Assembly: GCA_002839675.1 (NCBI GenBank)
Contig: PGYM01000002.1
Span: forward strand, 228,111-292,110
DNA from: Methanomicrobiales archaeon HGW-Methanomicrobiales-1
GTDB taxonomy: Archaea > Halobacteriota > Methanomicrobia > Methanomicrobiales > Methanospirillaceae
DNA: 64,000 nucleotides
Reading direction: 5' to 3'
In this document: piece after piece, positions 17,248-26,367 of the stretch
Layout: each line of letters opens with the position of its first letter
Numbering within the stretch: position 1 is the first letter of the stretch
Made by a program: the position numbers and the translations under genes
Notes under the pieces: model-generated
Told to the model about the DNA's origin: nothing
The model's database searches: none
What the model saw: the letters and a program-made list of their open reading frames with translations, nothing else

Positions 17248-17904
17248 ATGTCATCACCCGTGCGCACCGCACTTCTGGCATGTGTTCTCATAGCGGCATT
17301 TCTTCTCGCTGCGGGATGCACCCAGCAACCGGTATCACCAGTCAGTACCGAAACGACAACCAGGACCATTGCGGCAACTCCCGTAATAACAACGGTTACC
17401 GCCACGCCCGCCGTGACCGTACCTGCCACGCTCTCCACAGAGCCATGGAAACGGGTCCGGCTTTCGACAGACATGGGAGATATCGTTATCGCGCTCGACC
17501 CGACCATGCCCATCACCACGGGCAACTTCGAGACGCTCGTGAACAAAGGATACTACAACAATGTGATCTTCCACCGGGTCATGCCCGGTTTCATGATCCA
17601 GGGCGGCGACCCGACCGGTACCGGCCGCGGTGGCCCGGGTTATCTGATTGCTGATGAGTTCGGGACAAACAACCAGAACAACCGTGGGACCATTGCAATG
17701 GCAAACGCCGGCCCCAACACCGGCGGATCACAGTTCTTCATCAATCTGGTAAACAACAATTACCTTGATACCATACACCCGGTCTTTGGGAAAGTTGTGG
17801 AAGGTATGGACGTTGTCGACACGATCGCCAAAGTGCCGACATCCGGCGGACCGTTATACCACCCGCTCCAGAACGTGACGATCGTAAAAGCGGTCATGAT
17901 CTGA
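17248..17904 (+). CDS. secreted lipoprotein cyclophilin (peptidyl-prolyl isomerase)
   Basis: Cyclophilin-type peptidyl-prolyl cis-trans isomerase exported as a lipoprotein. Signal segment with lipobox LAAGC (Cys at about residue 27), a Thr-rich linker to about 65, then the cyclophilin domain with FHRVMPGFMIQGGDPTGTG (catalytic Arg, Phe, Gln), NTGGSQFFINLVNN and HPVFGKVVEGMDVV. It would assist folding of exported surface proteins. The ATG at 17248 gives the signal peptide directly. Next gene is a cytoplasmic paralogue; the two share a 47-base identical block. Confidence 0.93.
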   Translation: MSSPVRTALLACVLIAAFLLAAGCTQQPVSPVSTETTTRTIAATPVITTVTATPAVTVPATLSTEPWKRVRLSTDMGDIVIALDPTMPITTGNFETLVNKGYYNNVIFHRVMPGFMIQGGDPTGTGRGGPGYLIADEFGTNNQNNRGTIAMANAGPNTGGSQFFINLVNNNYLDTIHPVFGKVVEGMDVVDTIAKVPTSGGPLYHPLQNVTIVKAVMI

Positions 17905-17983
17905 TCTCTTTTTTTCCTGCCCGCACAGTGCGGACATTCGCAACACAGAAGAATCCCCGGATCCAATACTATTGCAGCATACC

Positions 17984-18451
17984 ATGACAGCACCAGCAGG
18001 AAATTCCGTGCGGCTCGAGACGAACATGGGTAACATAACCATTGCGCTCGATCCCGCTATGCCCGTTACTGCGGGCAATTTTGAAACGCTTGTGAAAAAA
18101 GGCTTCTATGATGGCATTATCTTCCACCGGGTTATCGACGGGTTCATGCTGCAGGCCGGTTGCCCGCAGGGGACCGGTATGGGCGGACCCGGTTACGCGA
18201 TCAAGGATGAGTTCGGGCCAGCCAACCGGAACAACCGCGGCACCATCTCCATGGCAAACGCCGGCCCCAACACCGGCGGATCACAGTTCTTCATCAACCT
18301 TGTCAACAACAACTTCCTTGACGACAAACACCCGGTCTTTGGGAAAGTGGTTGAGGGGATGGATGTTGTCGATAAGATCGGCAAGACCAAGACCCTTCGT
18401 GGCGATCGCCCGGCCAAGGATGTAACGATCGTCCGCGCCGTGATGGTCTGA
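17984..18451 (+). CDS. cytoplasmic cyclophilin (peptidyl-prolyl isomerase)
   Basis: A minimal 155-residue cyclophilin without signal peptide. The active-site segments FHRVIDGFMLQAGCPQGTG, NAGPNTGGSQFFINLVNN and HPVFGKVVEGMDVVDKIG match those of the lipoprotein paralogue 80 bases upstream. The ATG at 17984 is used; an in-frame TTG at 17972 has no better SD. The pair looks like a tandem duplication with one copy retargeted to the cell surface. It ends in T-rich DNA before the 25-bp repeat region. Confidence 0.93.
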   Translation: MTAPAGNSVRLETNMGNITIALDPAMPVTAGNFETLVKKGFYDGIIFHRVIDGFMLQAGCPQGTGMGGPGYAIKDEFGPANRNNRGTISMANAGPNTGGSQFFINLVNNNFLDDKHPVFGKVVEGMDVVDKIGKTKTLRGDRPAKDVTIVRAVMV

Positions 18452-18481
18452 ACTTTATCTTTTTTTGCCGTTACCGGGCGA

Positions 18482-19175
18482 AGGTTTGTTTCAAAATTTT
18501 GTACCGGTTCCAGATTTCGAAATCCTCCATTTTGGTCCGCTGACATTTGACCGGGTTCTTACTCAGCCGGATGGTGCAAACTCGTACAAAACCGATCTAT
18601 TGCTTAAGATTCTGGTGCGTAAACGATTCATGCAGCACCACGAGCTCCGTGATCTGGTGCACCTGCATTTTTTCTGATGAGCCGGCTTTTTCTGGTTTTT
18701 CCGGCCGGCAGATCTCTTTTTTGAATCAAGGTTCGATTAAAAAATAAAAATCAAAGTCTGGATGAATTTTTTTGATCAAAGTCCGGTTGATCCGGAAATG
18801 ATTTTCAATCGCGATCGCGTACCCGATTGAAAATTTTTGAGCGGAGTCTGGTTGATCCGGCTGAGTGGCCGGATGTACGGTTTGGGTGAGATGCCGGAGC
18901 GGGTTCACTTCTGATGTGCTGACCGGTTTTTCTCCATTTCGGTTGAAAGAATCAGAAACGGATCGCGTTTTTACATTTTCAAGCAGAGTCTGGTTGAGCT
19001 GCGAACGGATTCCAGGCAGGGGCTAGGGGGTTGATTGAAAATTTTTGAGCAGGGTCTGATTTATTTTTTTTAGGCAAGGTGTGGTTGAAAAATAAAATTC
19101 AAGGTCCGGTTAAAATTTTTAAATCAAGGTTTGATTTTTTTCAAGCAGGGTCTGCCATAAAAAACTCATACCAGG
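18482..19175. repeat. degenerate 25-bp tandem repeat array between convergent genes
   Basis: An AT-rich non-coding stretch with at least ten copies of a degenerate unit, GTCYGGTTGA followed by an A/T-rich tract ending TTTGANCARG or TCAAG. The GTCYGG anchor starts at 18731, 18756, 18781, 18846, 18988, 19054, 19079, 19104, 19129 and 19150. Steps are exactly 25 bases in two runs (18731-18781 and 19054-19129). GATTGAAAATTTTTGAGC occurs twice (18825, 19033). Weaker copies may begin near 18484. A 25-base period is not a multiple of three, which argues against coding. The block separates the convergent cyclophilin and GTPase genes. Confidence 0.7.
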
Positions 19176-19227
19176 GTGGTGCAGATGTTGGTGGCGATGT
19201 GGTGCAGTGCAGGAGAAAAGAGAGGGA

Positions 19228-19743
19228 TCAACTACGGTTAGGCCCATTCGGACGCGGTGCAAGTGTCCCGGCAAATTGCAGCAGGGCATCCATGGACTGT
19301 TGCTTGTCCTTTGCAGAAACCTTCCGTACTTCTGATGCCCCGAACTGACCGGTGAATGCATCCGGGTCTGCCCCTTCGCTGTCGCACTTGTTCAGGAATA
19401 CCACAAAGGGAACCTTTGCACTCTGCAGGGTAACTGAAAGATGGCGGGTGAACTCATCCAGCAGGCTTGTCACATCCACGAGCAGGATTGCCCCGTCCAT
19501 GCCTTTTGCAATAATCTCGCGGGCAAACTCAAACCGCTCCTGCCCGGGGGTCCCGTAGATATGGATATTGCACCCGTTATTCCGGAGACGGCCGAAGTCA
19601 AGCGCAACGGTTGTGGTACCTCCCGCACAGTTCGCCTCGACATGTTTCGATTCAGGATCCAGTGTTTTGATCAGGGTGGTTTTCCCTGCCCCGAATGCAC
19701 CAAAGATGACAATTTTCAGTTTGCTTTCATCAGCCATTGTCAT
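19228..19743 (-). CDS. Arf/MglA-like small GTPase (COG2229-type)
   Basis: A 171-residue Ras-superfamily GTPase. P-loop GAFGAGKTT near residue 15, switch region TTVALDFGR, the G3-type YGTPGQERF (Asp-x-x-Gly-Gln variant with Thr-Pro), and NKCD for guanine specificity. This pattern matches the prokaryotic COG2229 group, which often works with roadblock/LC7 proteins, but none is adjacent. It follows fusA on the same strand after 101 bases holding its own TATA-like tract (TTTTTTATATTTTTTC), in the place where tuf is found in many archaea. An ATG six bases further in (19737) is possible. Confidence 0.88.
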   Translation of the reverse strand: MTMADESKLKIVIFGAFGAGKTTLIKTLDPESKHVEANCAGGTTTVALDFGRLRNNGCNIHIYGTPGQERFEFAREIIAKGMDGAILLVDVTSLLDEFTRHLSVTLQSAKVPFVVFLNKCDSEGADPDAFTGQFGASEVRKVSAKDKQQSMDALLQFAGTLAPRPNGPNRS

Positions 19744-19844
19744 ACAGATTGGGTGGAAAACATGTTTACCATTTCGGTAGAAACAATGAGAAATTTACGC
19801 CTGAAAAAATATAAAAAAATGGGACTGGGGATGGGGTAAAAAGA

Positions 19845-22040
19845 TTATGCCGACAGGTAATCTGCCGGGGTTGGGAGCTGTTCTTTCAAGCCCTTGCGCT
19901 TGCGGATTGCAACCACAACTTCCTTGAGCATGCTGTTGGGCACGAGTTCGAATCCTGCAAACTCCGTATTCCACATAGCACGGCCTTCTGTTGCTGAACG
20001 GATATCGCCTGCAAACCCGAAGAGCTCGGCAACCGGTGCCTTACCTACAACGGTGATTGTGTCACCCTCGCTCTGCATGTCAAAGACCTGACCGCGCCGT
20101 CCCTGGATCTGGGAGGTTGCTGCCCCCATCTGGTCCATCGGGACGGTAATCTGGATCCTCTGGACTGGCTCAAGAAGTGAGTCACCAGCGATCAGCATAC
20201 CTGCTTTGATGGCACTGCGCACGGCCGGGATAACCTGTGCCGGGCCACGGTGAATTGCATCCTCGTGGAGCTTCACATCGACGAGCGTCATCTTGAGATT
20301 CTGGACCGGCTCATCTGCAAGCGGACCACCGGCGAGTGCCTCGTGGATACCTTCGATGATCAGTTCCATAGTCTCATTGAGGTACTGGACACCCTTGGTC
20401 CGGTCAATGAGCATGTTGGTGGCTTTGATATCCTTGATGCTCTTGGCATCATCCTTTTCCATGCCCGCATTCATGAGGATGTCACGGCGCTCAAGCATCG
20501 GCTGGTTCATCGAGACCTCGCCTTTCTTGATCAGGTTAACAATCTCATCAGGCAGAATTTCGAGGTCGAAATAGAACCGGTTATGACGGTTCGGGGACTT
20601 GCCTTCCACAGACTCAATCTTCTGGGTTACGGTTTCACGGTAAACCACGATTGGCTCGGAGGTGATGATCTCTACACCCTTGTCGCGCTTGATACGTCCG
20701 GTAATAATCTCAAGGTGCAGTTCGCCCATACCTGAGATCAGGTGCTCACCGGTCTCTTCGTTGATGGTGATGACCAGCGTCGGGTCTTCCTTTGCAACCT
20801 GCCGGAGCACTTCAACGAGCTTGGGCAGATCCTTCATGTTCTTTGCCTCGACGGCAACGGTCATGACCGGTTCAGAGTAGTGCTTGAGTGACTCGAAGGG
20901 GGTGATTTCCAGGAGCGAGGTAACGGTCGAGCCGACCATCGCATCTCTCAGGCCGGTAACTGCGGCGATATTTCCGCCGACAATCTCATCGACCTCAACG
21001 CGCTTCGGGCCCATGAAGATACCGACCTGCTGGAGCCGGTTCTCTTTCATCGCTGAACCCATGACATAGAGGCTGTCGCCTCGCTTGATGCGTCCCGAGA
21101 AGAGACGTCCGGTGGCGACTTCCCCGGCATGGGGATCGAATGAAATGTCGGTAACCATCAGGGAAACCGGACCGTTCGGGTCGCAGGTGATCATGGCCTT
21201 GCCTTCCTTTGACTCCTTGTCGCCATGCCAGATAACCGGGATACGACGCTTCTGTGCGTCGATCGGATTGGGGAGATGGTTTACTACCATATCGAGAAGA
21301 ACATCGGAGAGCGGGCTGTTCTTTGCCAGGTACTTCATGTCGCCTGCACGGCACTTGTCGAACACATCTTTGAATGAGACGCCACTCTTCTTCATGAACG
21401 GAATGGAGACTGCCCAGTTGTAGAGTGCTGACCCGAAGGCAACAGTACCCAGTCCTGCATCAAGTTTCCAGCCACTGTTATAGGCTTCCTCGTTCATACC
21501 CTTGATCAGCTTGTTGACCTTGTCGATCACTTTACCGAGCCGGATCTGCATCTCCATTTCGTCGACTTTAATCTCGTTAACGAGACGGTCAACTTTGTTG
21601 ATGAAGAGAACGGGACGGACTCCCTCCTTGAGGGCCTGCCGGAGCACGGTCTCGGTCTGGGGCATGGTGCCCTCGACTGCGTCCACGAGGACAACCGCTC
21701 CATCGACCGCACGCATCGCACGGGTGACGTCGCCACCGAAGTCAACGTGACCGGGCGTATCGATCATGTTGATCAGGTAATCCTGACCTTCGTACTCATG
21801 CACCATTGAGACGTTGGATGCGTCAATAGTGATACCACGGGCCTGCTCTTCTGGATCTGAGTCCATGAAGAGCTGCTTTCCTGCAAGCTCCTCAGAGATG
21901 ATGCCTGCACCTGAAAGCAGGTTGTCAGAAAGAGTCGTCTTGCCGTGGTCAATGTGTGCCACAATACCGATGTTCCGAATGTGCTTCGGTTCCTTCATGA
22001 GCTCAGTTACGCGCTCGACTGATTTTTTGCCGCGGACCAT
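19845..22040 (-). CDS. fusA: translation elongation factor aEF-2
   Basis: Archaeal elongation factor 2, the GTPase that drives ribosomal translocation; 731 residues, standard length. GTP-binding motifs [26 protein letters not shown] and NKVD are in the N-terminal domain. Domain IV near the C-terminus contains the [15 protein letters not shown] region with the histidine modified to diphthamide in archaea. It lies 24 bases after rps7 in the str operon. Start is the ATG at 22040, preceded by GAGGTAATTTTC. Confidence 0.98.
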   Translation of the reverse strand: MVRGKKSVERVTELMKEPKHIRNIGIVAHIDHGKTTLSDNLLSGAGIISEELAGKQLFMDSDPEEQARGITIDASNVSMVHEYEGQDYLINMIDTPGHVDFGGDVTRAMRAVDGAVVLVDAVEGTMPQTETVLRQALKEGVRPVLFINKVDRLVNEIKVDEMEMQIRLGKVIDKVNKLIKGMNEEAYNSGWKLDAGLGTVAFGSALYNWAVSIPFMKKSGVSFKDVFDKCRAGDMKYLAKNSPLSDVLLDMVVNHLPNPIDAQKRRIPVIWHGDKESKEGKAMITCDPNGPVSLMVTDISFDPHAGEVATGRLFSGRIKRGDSLYVMGSAMKENRLQQVGIFMGPKRVEVDEIVGGNIAAVTGLRDAMVGSTVTSLLEITPFESLKHYSEPVMTVAVEAKNMKDLPKLVEVLRQVAKEDPTLVITINEETGEHLISGMGELHLEIITGRIKRDKGVEIITSEPIVVYRETVTQKIESVEGKSPNRHNRFYFDLEILPDEIVNLIKKGEVSMNQPMLERRDILMNAGMEKDDAKSIKDIKATNMLIDRTKGVQYLNETMELIIEGIHEALAGGPLADEPVQNLKMTLVDVKLHEDAIHRGPAQVIPAVRSAIKAGMLIAGDSLLEPVQRIQITVPMDQMGAATSQIQGRRGQVFDMQSEGDTITVVGKAPVAELFGFAGDIRSATEGRAMWNTEFAGFELVPNSMLKEVVVAIRKRKGLKEQLPTPADYLSA

Positions 22041-22064
22041 GAAAATTACCTCAAAAAAAGATGT

Positions 22065-22655
22065 TTAACGGGCGGATTTTGCAATGCGCTCGCGTTCTTC
22101 CTTTTTCCCTACCGAGAAACACTTCATGTCGCCCTTTGAGGCGGCGATGAGTTCATCGGCGAGAACTGCACTTGCACTCTTCTTGCTCGTGCTGGATCCT
22201 TTCAGGGTTGCTTCTGCAAGGAAACCAATGGCGGTATCGACACGACGCATGGGGGCGGTGTCAACCGACTTCGGGACGTTGATACCACCGTATTTCAGAC
22301 GGACGGTCTCTTCCCGGGGACCGGCGTTGGCGATTGCCTCAACCAGAACATCGATGGGGTTGCGCTTGGTCTTCTTGTTGATGATCTCGAAAGCATCCCG
22401 CACGATCCGGATTGCCAGCTGCTTCTTTCCGGTATTATTCTCGGTCTGCATGAGGCGGTTGATAAGCCGCTCGACAATCATCATGTTGCTCTTGCCAAAT
22501 TCCTGGCGGGAGAACTTGCCGCAGGAGTGGGGGATGATCTGGGCGGTGAGAGTCACATAGCGTATAAGACTGGGATCGATAACCTTGACTTCGCCAACGT
22601 CCCACTTATTGAACAGCAGTTTCTGGCCAGCGGCCTTTGCTTCGGTTTCTGTCAT
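22065..22655 (-). CDS. rps7: 30S ribosomal protein S7
   Basis: Primary 16S rRNA-binding protein of the small-subunit head. The 196-residue archaeal form is extended at the N-terminus relative to bacteria. SRQEFGKSNMMIVERLINRL and APMRRVDTAIGFLAEATLKG are conserved. The ATG at 22655 sits after AGGTGATTGAG, an SD that includes the stop codon of rps12, so the two genes are coupled. Middle gene of rps12-rps7-fusA. Confidence 0.97.
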   Translation of the reverse strand: MTETEAKAAGQKLLFNKWDVGEVKVIDPSLIRYVTLTAQIIPHSCGKFSRQEFGKSNMMIVERLINRLMQTENNTGKKQLAIRIVRDAFEIINKKTKRNPIDVLVEAIANAGPREETVRLKYGGINVPKSVDTAPMRRVDTAIGFLAEATLKGSSTSKKSASAVLADELIAASKGDMKCFSVGKKEERERIAKSAR

Positions 22656-22660
22656 CTCAA

Positions 22661-23089
22661 TCACCTGCGCGGTTTCTCTTTCCTGCCAATTACCATTTCG
22701 TGGAGGCAGACATTATTCACCTTGGTAACCACGTACCGGACTCCAGGGATATCTCCCATGGAACGACCGAGACGACCGCCGATGCCTTCGATCTCGACTT
22801 CGTCGTGCTCATCGATGAAGTTGATTGCACCGTCGCCCACTGCAAACGCGGTGACCTGACGTCCGTTCTTGATCAACTGCACGCGCACGCACTTCCGGAT
22901 AGCTGAGTTGGGCTGTTTTGCCTCAACACCGACCTTCTCCAGCACGATACCTCTTGCCTGTGGAGCGCCCTCACACGGGTCTGACTTCACATCAAGATTG
23001 AGCTCACGGCGGGCGTAGTTCTTGTCTGCCCACCGGAACTTATTTGAGTCCCGAACCATCTTTCTGGCTGCAAATTTACCCTGTCCCAT
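22661..23089 (-). CDS. rps12: 30S ribosomal protein S12
   Basis: Decoding-site ribosomal protein of 142 residues. [36 protein letters not shown] and the C-terminal KEKPRR are typical of the archaeal/eukaryotic S12/S23 type. The ATG at 23089 is preceded by GAGGTTATTTA. First gene of the str operon; its promoter region holds a TATA box and a perfect palindrome near the expected transcription start. Confidence 0.97.
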   Translation of the reverse strand: MGQGKFAARKMVRDSNKFRWADKNYARRELNLDVKSDPCEGAPQARGIVLEKVGVEAKQPNSAIRKCVRVQLIKNGRQVTAFAVGDGAINFIDEHDEVEIEGIGGRLGRSMGDIPGVRYVVTKVNNVCLHEMVIGRKEKPRR

Positions 23090-23117
23090 TAAATAACCTC
23101 ATTTTAGTTGTTTTTGT

Positions 23118-23149
23118 GGTTATCGATAACCCACACTGAGATATATACA
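23118..23149 (-). promoter_or_regulatory. str operon promoter with palindrome at the predicted start site
   Basis: On the minus strand TGTATATATCTC (23149-23138) is a good TATA box. The expected transcription start, about 25 bases on, falls on GGTTATCGATAACC (23118-23131), a perfect 14-bp palindrome. It could be an operator covering the start site or form a hairpin at the 5' end of the rps12-rps7-fusA mRNA. The position is seen; the role is inferred. Confidence 0.55.
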
Positions 23150-23253
23150 ATCGCGGGGTTCCGATTTATAAATTGTGGCAATCCACCTGACTGTCCTATA
23201 CTATTATCCCTACCTCATAATAATATTATATCCTGTAAGGCCAATGATATGCG

Positions 23254-23655
23254 ATGAAAGTCGGGATCTATAAAGAGGTGCAGATCGATACCAGCCACCG
23301 TCTGCTCCATTACAAGGGCAAGTGTGCCAACCTCCACGGGCACCGGTGGAAGATTGAGGTATGGATGGAAGGCGAGCCGGACCCGGCAACGCAAATCCTG
23401 ATCGATTATAGTCTGATCAAGCAGGTCATTAACAAGTACGATCACCAGATCATCCTGAACCGCGAAGACCCGATGGTCCCCCGCATCGAGGAGTTCCACC
23501 CGGTTATCACGACCCCCGGGGAGCCAACCAGTGAACTGATGGCAGTCCTTATCCGCGATGATCTCTCTGCGGTCTGCCGGGAAAGGGGAATTAAGGCAGT
23601 CGTAACGAAGATCCGTGTCTGGGAATCCCCCACAGCCTGCGCCGAGCTTACCTGA
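23254..23655 (+). CDS. queD: 6-carboxy-5,6,7,8-tetrahydropterin synthase (QueD)
   Basis: PTPS-family enzyme converting dihydroneopterin triphosphate to 6-carboxytetrahydropterin, the first dedicated step to preQ0 and the archaeal tRNA nucleoside archaeosine. Zinc ligands SH (residues 14-15) and HGH in CANLHGHRWKIEVW, with the catalytic cysteine before them, and the acidic ILIDYSLIKQVINKYDHQ segment mark the family; 133 residues is normal. It is followed immediately by queE (stop and start adjoin) in a queD-queE-queC-Nudix operon. Confidence 0.92.
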   Translation: MKVGIYKEVQIDTSHRLLHYKGKCANLHGHRWKIEVWMEGEPDPATQILIDYSLIKQVINKYDHQIILNREDPMVPRIEEFHPVITTPGEPTSELMAVLIRDDLSAVCRERGIKAVVTKIRVWESPTACAELT

Positions 23656-24264
23656 ATGAATGTCACGGAAATTTTCAGGAGCCTCCAGGGCGAGGGTAAA
23701 AACCAGGGGAAATCCTGCCTCTTTATCCGGCTCGCAGGCTGCAACCTGAACTGTCACTGGTGCGATACGGAATACTCCCGGTCGGGTGGCAAGGAGATGA
23801 GTCTCGATGCAATCCTGGAACAGGTGTGGCGCATCAATCCCCCGTATGTCTGCATAACGGGTGGCGAACCGCTCATGCAGGCAGCTGAACTCGAACCATT
23901 GCTTGCATCCCTGCACAAGCGGGGCGCACATGTCGATATTGAGACAAACGGTACCTATGCATTTACCCGGTTGCAGCCATATGCCTCGATCTGCATGGAT
24001 GTGAAATGCCCGTCATCCGGAGAGCAGAGCGATCTGGCTCTGCTCGATACCATCCGCCCGCAGGACAGCGTGAAGTTTGTCCTCAAGGATGAAACCGATT
24101 GCCGGTATGCACAGCAGATTATAGAATCGCATAGAATTGCCGGTGAGATCTTCTTTTCTCCGGTTACTGGAAGCAATTACTCCAATATTGCACAATTTAT
24201 ACTGACCAACAACCTGCCCGTCAGGTTCCAGCTGCAACTGCACAAGATCATAGGTGTGAAATGA
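23656..24264 (+). CDS. queE: 7-carboxy-7-deazaguanine synthase (QueE)
   Basis: Radical-SAM enzyme that contracts 6-carboxytetrahydropterin to 7-carboxy-7-deazaguanine. [10 protein letters not shown] at the N-terminus, the [4Fe-4S] motif CNLNCHWC (residues about 29-36) and [10 protein letters not shown] are visible in a compact 202-residue protein, as usual for QueE. It sits between queD and queC; the last four bases (ATGA) overlap the queC start. Confidence 0.95.
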   Translation: MNVTEIFRSLQGEGKNQGKSCLFIRLAGCNLNCHWCDTEYSRSGGKEMSLDAILEQVWRINPPYVCITGGEPLMQAAELEPLLASLHKRGAHVDIETNGTYAFTRLQPYASICMDVKCPSSGEQSDLALLDTIRPQDSVKFVLKDETDCRYAQQIIESHRIAGEIFFSPVTGSNYSNIAQFILTNNLPVRFQLQLHKIIGVK

Positions 24265-24926
24265 AAGCGGTATGTTTACTTTCCGGCGGCATGGACTCGT
24301 CCACGCTTGCGTACCTGGCAAAGAGCGAAGGATATGATATCTGCGCCCTGCACCTGAACTACGGACAGAGGACTGAATCAAAAGAACTGGCATGTGCACG
24401 GAAGATTGCCTCCCTGCTCAATGCAAAAGACTTCATCGCAGTGAATGTCGGCTATTTCTCACAATTCGGCGAGAGCAGCCTCACGGACAATAAAATCGCC
24501 GTCGAGGAGTTTGATGCGGCCCGGGCACATGTTCCCAATACGTATGTGCCGTTCCGGAATGCCAACCTGCTTTCCATTGCAACCAGTTTTGCCGAGGCGA
24601 AAGGTGCAGAGGCAATCTTCATCGGAGTCCAGTCGCTCGATTATAGCGGTTACCCGGACTGCCGCCCCCAGTTTATCGAAGCATTCCAGCGCGTGATCGA
24701 TCTGGGTACTAAAGATACAACTAAGATAATGCTGAAGACCCCCTTCATCCACATGACAAAGACAGACATCCTGAATGTCGGTATGAAACTCGGCGTTCCG
24801 TACGAGCACACATGGTCCTGTTACCGGAATGAGGGCAAAGCCTGCGGCACCTGCGGGTCGTGCCATTTCCGGAAAGAAGCCTTTGCTGCAATTGGAAGAC
24901 AGGACCCGATCCCTTACGAGGAATAA
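24261..24926 (+). CDS. queC: 7-cyano-7-deazaguanine synthase (QueC)
   Basis: ATP-dependent enzyme that converts 7-carboxy-7-deazaguanine to preQ0, which is then inserted into archaeal tRNA for archaeosine. The PP-loop [10 protein letters not shown] is at residues 6-15, with [12 protein letters not shown] following. Four cysteines near the C-terminus ([20 protein letters not shown]) bind zinc. It overlaps queE by four bases and abuts the Nudix gene. The tRNA-guanine transglycosylase is not in this window. Confidence 0.96.
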   Translation: MKAVCLLSGGMDSSTLAYLAKSEGYDICALHLNYGQRTESKELACARKIASLLNAKDFIAVNVGYFSQFGESSLTDNKIAVEEFDAARAHVPNTYVPFRNANLLSIATSFAEAKGAEAIFIGVQSLDYSGYPDCRPQFIEAFQRVIDLGTKDTTKIMLKTPFIHMTKTDILNVGMKLGVPYEHTWSCYRNEGKACGTCGSCHFRKEAFAAIGRQDPIPYEE

Positions 24927-25424
24927 ATGGAGATCTTTCGCGGCAGGCGTCTCTGGATAGAGAGTCGTATGATCCGGCTCCCGAATGGGATTGAACGGGA
25001 AAAGGTCATTGTTCACCCCAGCAATGCCGTGGCTATTCTCCCCCTTGATGGTGACCGGTGCAAACTGGTAAAACAATACCGGTATGCCATCGACCAGTAC
25101 ATATTCGAAGCCCCGGCAGGAACCATGGAACCGGGCGAAGACCCGTTGCAGACCGCTCACCGGGAATTGATCGAAGAGACGGGTTTTGCAGCCAAGGAAA
25201 TGCAGGAAAAAGGGTTCATTTATACAACACCGGGATATACCGATGAGAAGATCTTCTTATTCGAAGCCCGGGACCTCTCCCTCTCGCAGGAGTACGGGAA
25301 AGACGAAGACGAAATAATTGAGGTGGTGGATGTTGCCATCCGCGACCTGCCGGCCATGATCCGTGATGGCACGATCATTGATGCAAAGACGATCTGCTTA
25401 ATCCACCGCTGTTTCGGGTGTTAA
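24927..25424 (+). CDS. Nudix hydrolase (ADP-ribose pyrophosphatase-like)
   Basis: A 165-residue Nudix enzyme. The Nudix box begins at GTMEPGEDPLQTAHRELIEE and continues with TGF (about residues 68-90), giving the metal-binding REx2EE pattern. The N-terminal strand pattern and the VHPSNAVAILPLDGDRCKLV segment resemble ADP-ribose/nucleoside-diphosphate-sugar pyrophosphatases. It starts right after the queC stop, so it is probably co-transcribed; a housekeeping role is likely but its substrate is not shown. Confidence 0.9.
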   Translation: MEIFRGRRLWIESRMIRLPNGIEREKVIVHPSNAVAILPLDGDRCKLVKQYRYAIDQYIFEAPAGTMEPGEDPLQTAHRELIEETGFAAKEMQEKGFIYTTPGYTDEKIFLFEARDLSLSQEYGKDEDEIIEVVDVAIRDLPAMIRDGTIIDAKTICLIHRCFGC

Positions 25425-25426
25425 TC

Positions 25427-26359
25427 GTGCGTTCTTTTCTTACCATTGGAGTAATCATTGTCCTGCTCATCGCATGTGCCGGATGTACAGGTACACCCGC
25501 TGCTGAAGCAAAACCTGCATACTCAGTAGATAACAATGGTATCCTTTCCGTTACCTGCGCCCCGGTTACGACAAGTGAAGAAGTGCTCGTCTCCAATGAG
25601 ACCTATACGAAGTCCCGGATTGTCCTGCATACGCAAAGCGGCGATGTGGTCACGTACCTTGCTGCACCCAAAAACCCGAAGGCGGTAATCGTGTATGCTC
25701 CCGGTGCGGGTGAGAAGATCACCGGCCACGAGGAACGGATGGTCCGGTACGCAGCAGCCGGCTATGCATTCATGTTTGCAGATACCCGCGGGAATGGTGC
25801 GGAAACCCCCGGCGTTCCTTTCAGCCAGCAGCTCGTCCAGCAGGACTTCAGCCGGTTTGAGAAGGGGGACTGGCCACAATATTACCTCACGGTCTGCGAT
25901 CTGGTCAGCGCGCAGAAGATTGTTTCCGACCGGTTCTCAGTCCCGGTCTATGCTATGGGATCGAGTAATGGCGGGCGATATGCAGCCGTCGCAGCAGGTG
26001 TTGATCCCCAATTCGCCGGGTACGTGGGAATATCCACATCCAACTGGGGATTACTCGACTCCGTGATACAACAGGGATATACGGGAGATCCCGTACGGTT
26101 CGCCACCTCGATCGAGCCCGGCACCTATTTCACAAAAATTGCCCCGCGCCCGGTCTGGATCTTCCATGCAGCAGGTGACCCGATCATCCCGTTTGCCAGC
26201 GGAAAACAGTTCTTTGACTCAGCACAGGAGCCTAAGACCTTCACCGAATTTTCCGGAGATCATGGGATCAACAGTGATGTCGATACGCAGATCATTATGC
26301 ACTGGGCGCAAATTTATGGCCCACGAGAGTCTATAAGTAATAGCTCTAGAGAGGTTTGA
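25427..26359 (+). CDS. lipoprotein alpha/beta hydrolase
   Basis: An exported alpha/beta-hydrolase of 310 residues. The N-terminal hydrophobic segment ends in a lipobox-like LIACAGC, so it is probably membrane-tethered on the outside. The GSSNGG nucleophile elbow, AAGDPIIP (acid) and SGDHGIN (His) form a plausible triad in the dienelactone-hydrolase/dipeptidyl-peptidase style. The GTG at 25427 follows CGGGTG; a GTG at 25418 is the alternative. Its 3' end contains the prf1 promoter. Likely an esterase or peptidase acting on surface or external material. Confidence 0.8.
   Translation: MRSFLTIGVIIVLLIACAGCTGTPAAEAKPAYSVDNNGILSVTCAPVTTSEEVLVSNETYTKSRIVLHTQSGDVVTYLAAPKNPKAVIVYAPGAGEKITGHEERMVRYAAAGYAFMFADTRGNGAETPGVPFSQQLVQQDFSRFEKGDWPQYYLTVCDLVSAQKIVSDRFSVPVYAMGSSNGGRYAAVAAGVDPQFAGYVGISTSNWGLLDSVIQQGYTGDPVRFATSIEPGTYFTKIAPRPVWIFHAAGDPIIPFASGKQFFDSAQEPKTFTEFSGDHGINSDVDTQIIMHWAQIYGPRESISNSSREV
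26329..26340 (+). promoter_or_regulatory. TATA box for prf1
   Basis: TCTATAAGTAA lies about 30 bases before the prf1 ATG (26368), inside the 3' end of the preceding hydrolase gene. The spacing predicts a short leader of about ten bases. Confidence 0.5.
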
Positions 26360-26367
26360 GACCGGCA

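Noticed and set aside
18726-18908. 60-residue minus-strand frame in the repeat block
   Set aside because: Made of repeat units with a 25-base period that cannot stay in frame; no SD and no family.
18482-19175. CRISPR array
   Set aside because: Units are degenerate, of 25 bp without unique spacers of constant length, and no cas genes are present.
18482-19175. replication origin
   Set aside because: AT-rich repeats invite the idea, but no cdc6/orc1 gene is near and the unit lacks an origin-recognition-box G-tract.
19936-19956. tRNA T-loop-like GTTCGAATCC
   Set aside because: It is part of the fusA coding sequence and no acceptor or anticodon stem surrounds it.
20250-20735. 161-residue plus-strand frame opposite fusA
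   Set aside because: Antisense shadow of a highly conserved gene.
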